From Geosiphon pyriformis (taxonomy: Eukaryota > Glomeromycota > Glomeromycetes > Archaeosporales > Geosiphonaceae), in the NCBI GenBank assembly GCA_016748015.1, contig JAAOMT010000571.1:809095-873094 (forward strand): a stretch of DNA of 64,000 nt, in the 5' to 3' direction. A model generated the notes under the pieces. It did no database searches and had not been told where the DNA came from. It saw only the letters and a program-made list of their open reading frames with translations. This document shows positions 63,316-64,000 of the stretch, piece after piece. The stretch's first letter is position 1. Each line of letters starts with the position of its first letter. The position numbers were made by a program, and so were the translations under genes.

Positions 63316-64000
63316 GTGGCAGAATCAGAAAGTATAGGAGCAAACCATTTAGGATTCATGAAATCTTTATTTCAACATTACTGTTAACACTTGGGATTGA
63401 ATCACAATTAGATATCAGCAGAATCAGCCTTCAATTTCTATGTCAACAAAAGAATTGCCTATTTGTTAGGAACACTAATAAACACTGAATCAGCAAAAGA
63501 AACTTTTTACCACAAATTAATCCAAAACACCAGCTTACCAACAAATTATAACTTCACATCTATCATTACTAAGATTAATAAGAAAATTGAACATCACACA
63601 CAACAAAAATACCCAATCACTTATGCAAGTAAAGGCAAAAGAAAATTACAAACACTGGCAATAACACTTCAACGGATCCAACCATCTACTTGAAAGAAAC
63701 ACAGAATTGAATCACCTACAAATCCATCATATCATTATATTCCTGGAAGCACCATCAATATTGCATCAGCAGGCATATCTACATTAAACACAACATTAAT
63801 ATTTGAACAATTTCTATTCCAAAGTAAACAAAAAAAAAAAGATTTATTAGGACCATACAGCATATACTTTGAGGGATTCAAATTGAAATTACCAATGCCA
63901 TCAGAAGTTTGATCATCATCACCTCAACCAGATTTCGGAATTACTGATCCATAAGAACCAACCGAATTGGAAAAAAAACAAGAAGAAAAAGAGGAAGAAG
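63316..64000 (+). pseudogene. Gag of the second A element (partial at window edge)
   Basis: The frame starts with GTG at 63316, as in the first copy: VAESESIGANHLGFMKSLFQ. It has stops after HYC and in the NHN-ISAESAF stretch, is open at 63463-63693 (LLGTLINTESAKETFYHKLI), then has TGA codons in a Pro/Ser-rich part. It continues past the point where the first copy is interrupted by LTR B (DLLGPYSIYFEGFKLKL) and ends in a Glu/Lys-rich run at the window edge. Confidence 0.75.

Larger units (their letters stand above)
62394..64000 (+). mobile_element. Second copy of LTR element A, truncated by the window edge
   Basis: 5' LTR 62394-63255 followed by the leader and a gag remnant. The orientation is plus, as for the first copy. 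Inserted in LINE H ORF1 after TTGGCAC. The predicted 4-bp duplication would be GCAC at the far end, outside the window. Confidence 0.85.

Overview
The window looks like nuclear DNA of an arbuscular mycorrhizal fungus (Glomeromycotina, most likely a member of the Gigasporaceae). The reasons are four short-intron fungal-type genes and a very AT-rich background. They also include non-LTR and Ty3/Gypsy-like elements whose protein motifs match, from memory, families abundant in Gigaspora and its relatives. The placement is an inference and no search was run. About 85% of the window is transposon sequence or AT-rich debris.

Host genes sit in two small islands. Island 1 (69-2055) holds a 78-residue complex I accessory subunit of the NDUFB4/B15 type (+ strand, three exons) and, convergent with it, a SAP18 homologue with an R/D-rich tail (- strand, four exons). 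Island 2 (22457-29332) holds a PWWP-domain chromatin protein (+), a tRNA-Pro(AGG) gene (+), a GPI mannosyltransferase of the SMP3/PIG-Z type (+, 13 exons) and a rhodanese-domain protein with a likely mitochondrial presequence (-, four exons, one GC-AG intron). All exon models were built by hand by matching splice sites to reading phase and family conservation.

The rest is dominated by one superfamily of non-LTR retrotransposon (LINE). There are eight copies, A-H: A 3300-9800 (+), B 10238-12960 (-), C 13950-20723 (-), D 20760-21390 (+), E 30412-46232 (-, interrupted), F 46614-53415 (-), G 54329-61061 (-) and H 61671-62393 (+, cut by an LTR element). ORF1 codes for two RRM-like segments and a zinc knuckle. 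ORF2 codes for an APE-type endonuclease, a reverse transcriptase, an RNase H and a C-terminal C-C-H-C finger. In C, E and F the two ORFs overlap by ATGA. All copies carry stops or frameshifts; the nonsense changes I checked by comparing copies are C-to-T or G-to-A transitions, and A, B and D have decayed to extreme AT richness.

A 9.0-kb LTR element (35104-44134) is inserted in LINE E, with a 4-bp target duplication. It is itself composite: a second, unrelated LTR with its own gag-protease region lies inside it, and that region is joined in frame to the RT thumb, RNase H and integrase part. The RT catalytic core is missing. An uncharacterised ORF lies between integrase and the 3' LTR. A second copy of the outer LTR family begins at 62394 inside LINE H and runs off the window. 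The points most worth a second look are that downstream ORF, the Asp-Asn replacement in the RT active-site motif of all readable LINE copies, the repeated stop at one ORF1 codon next to a variable poly-G tract, and the palindromic repeats in the LTR U3.
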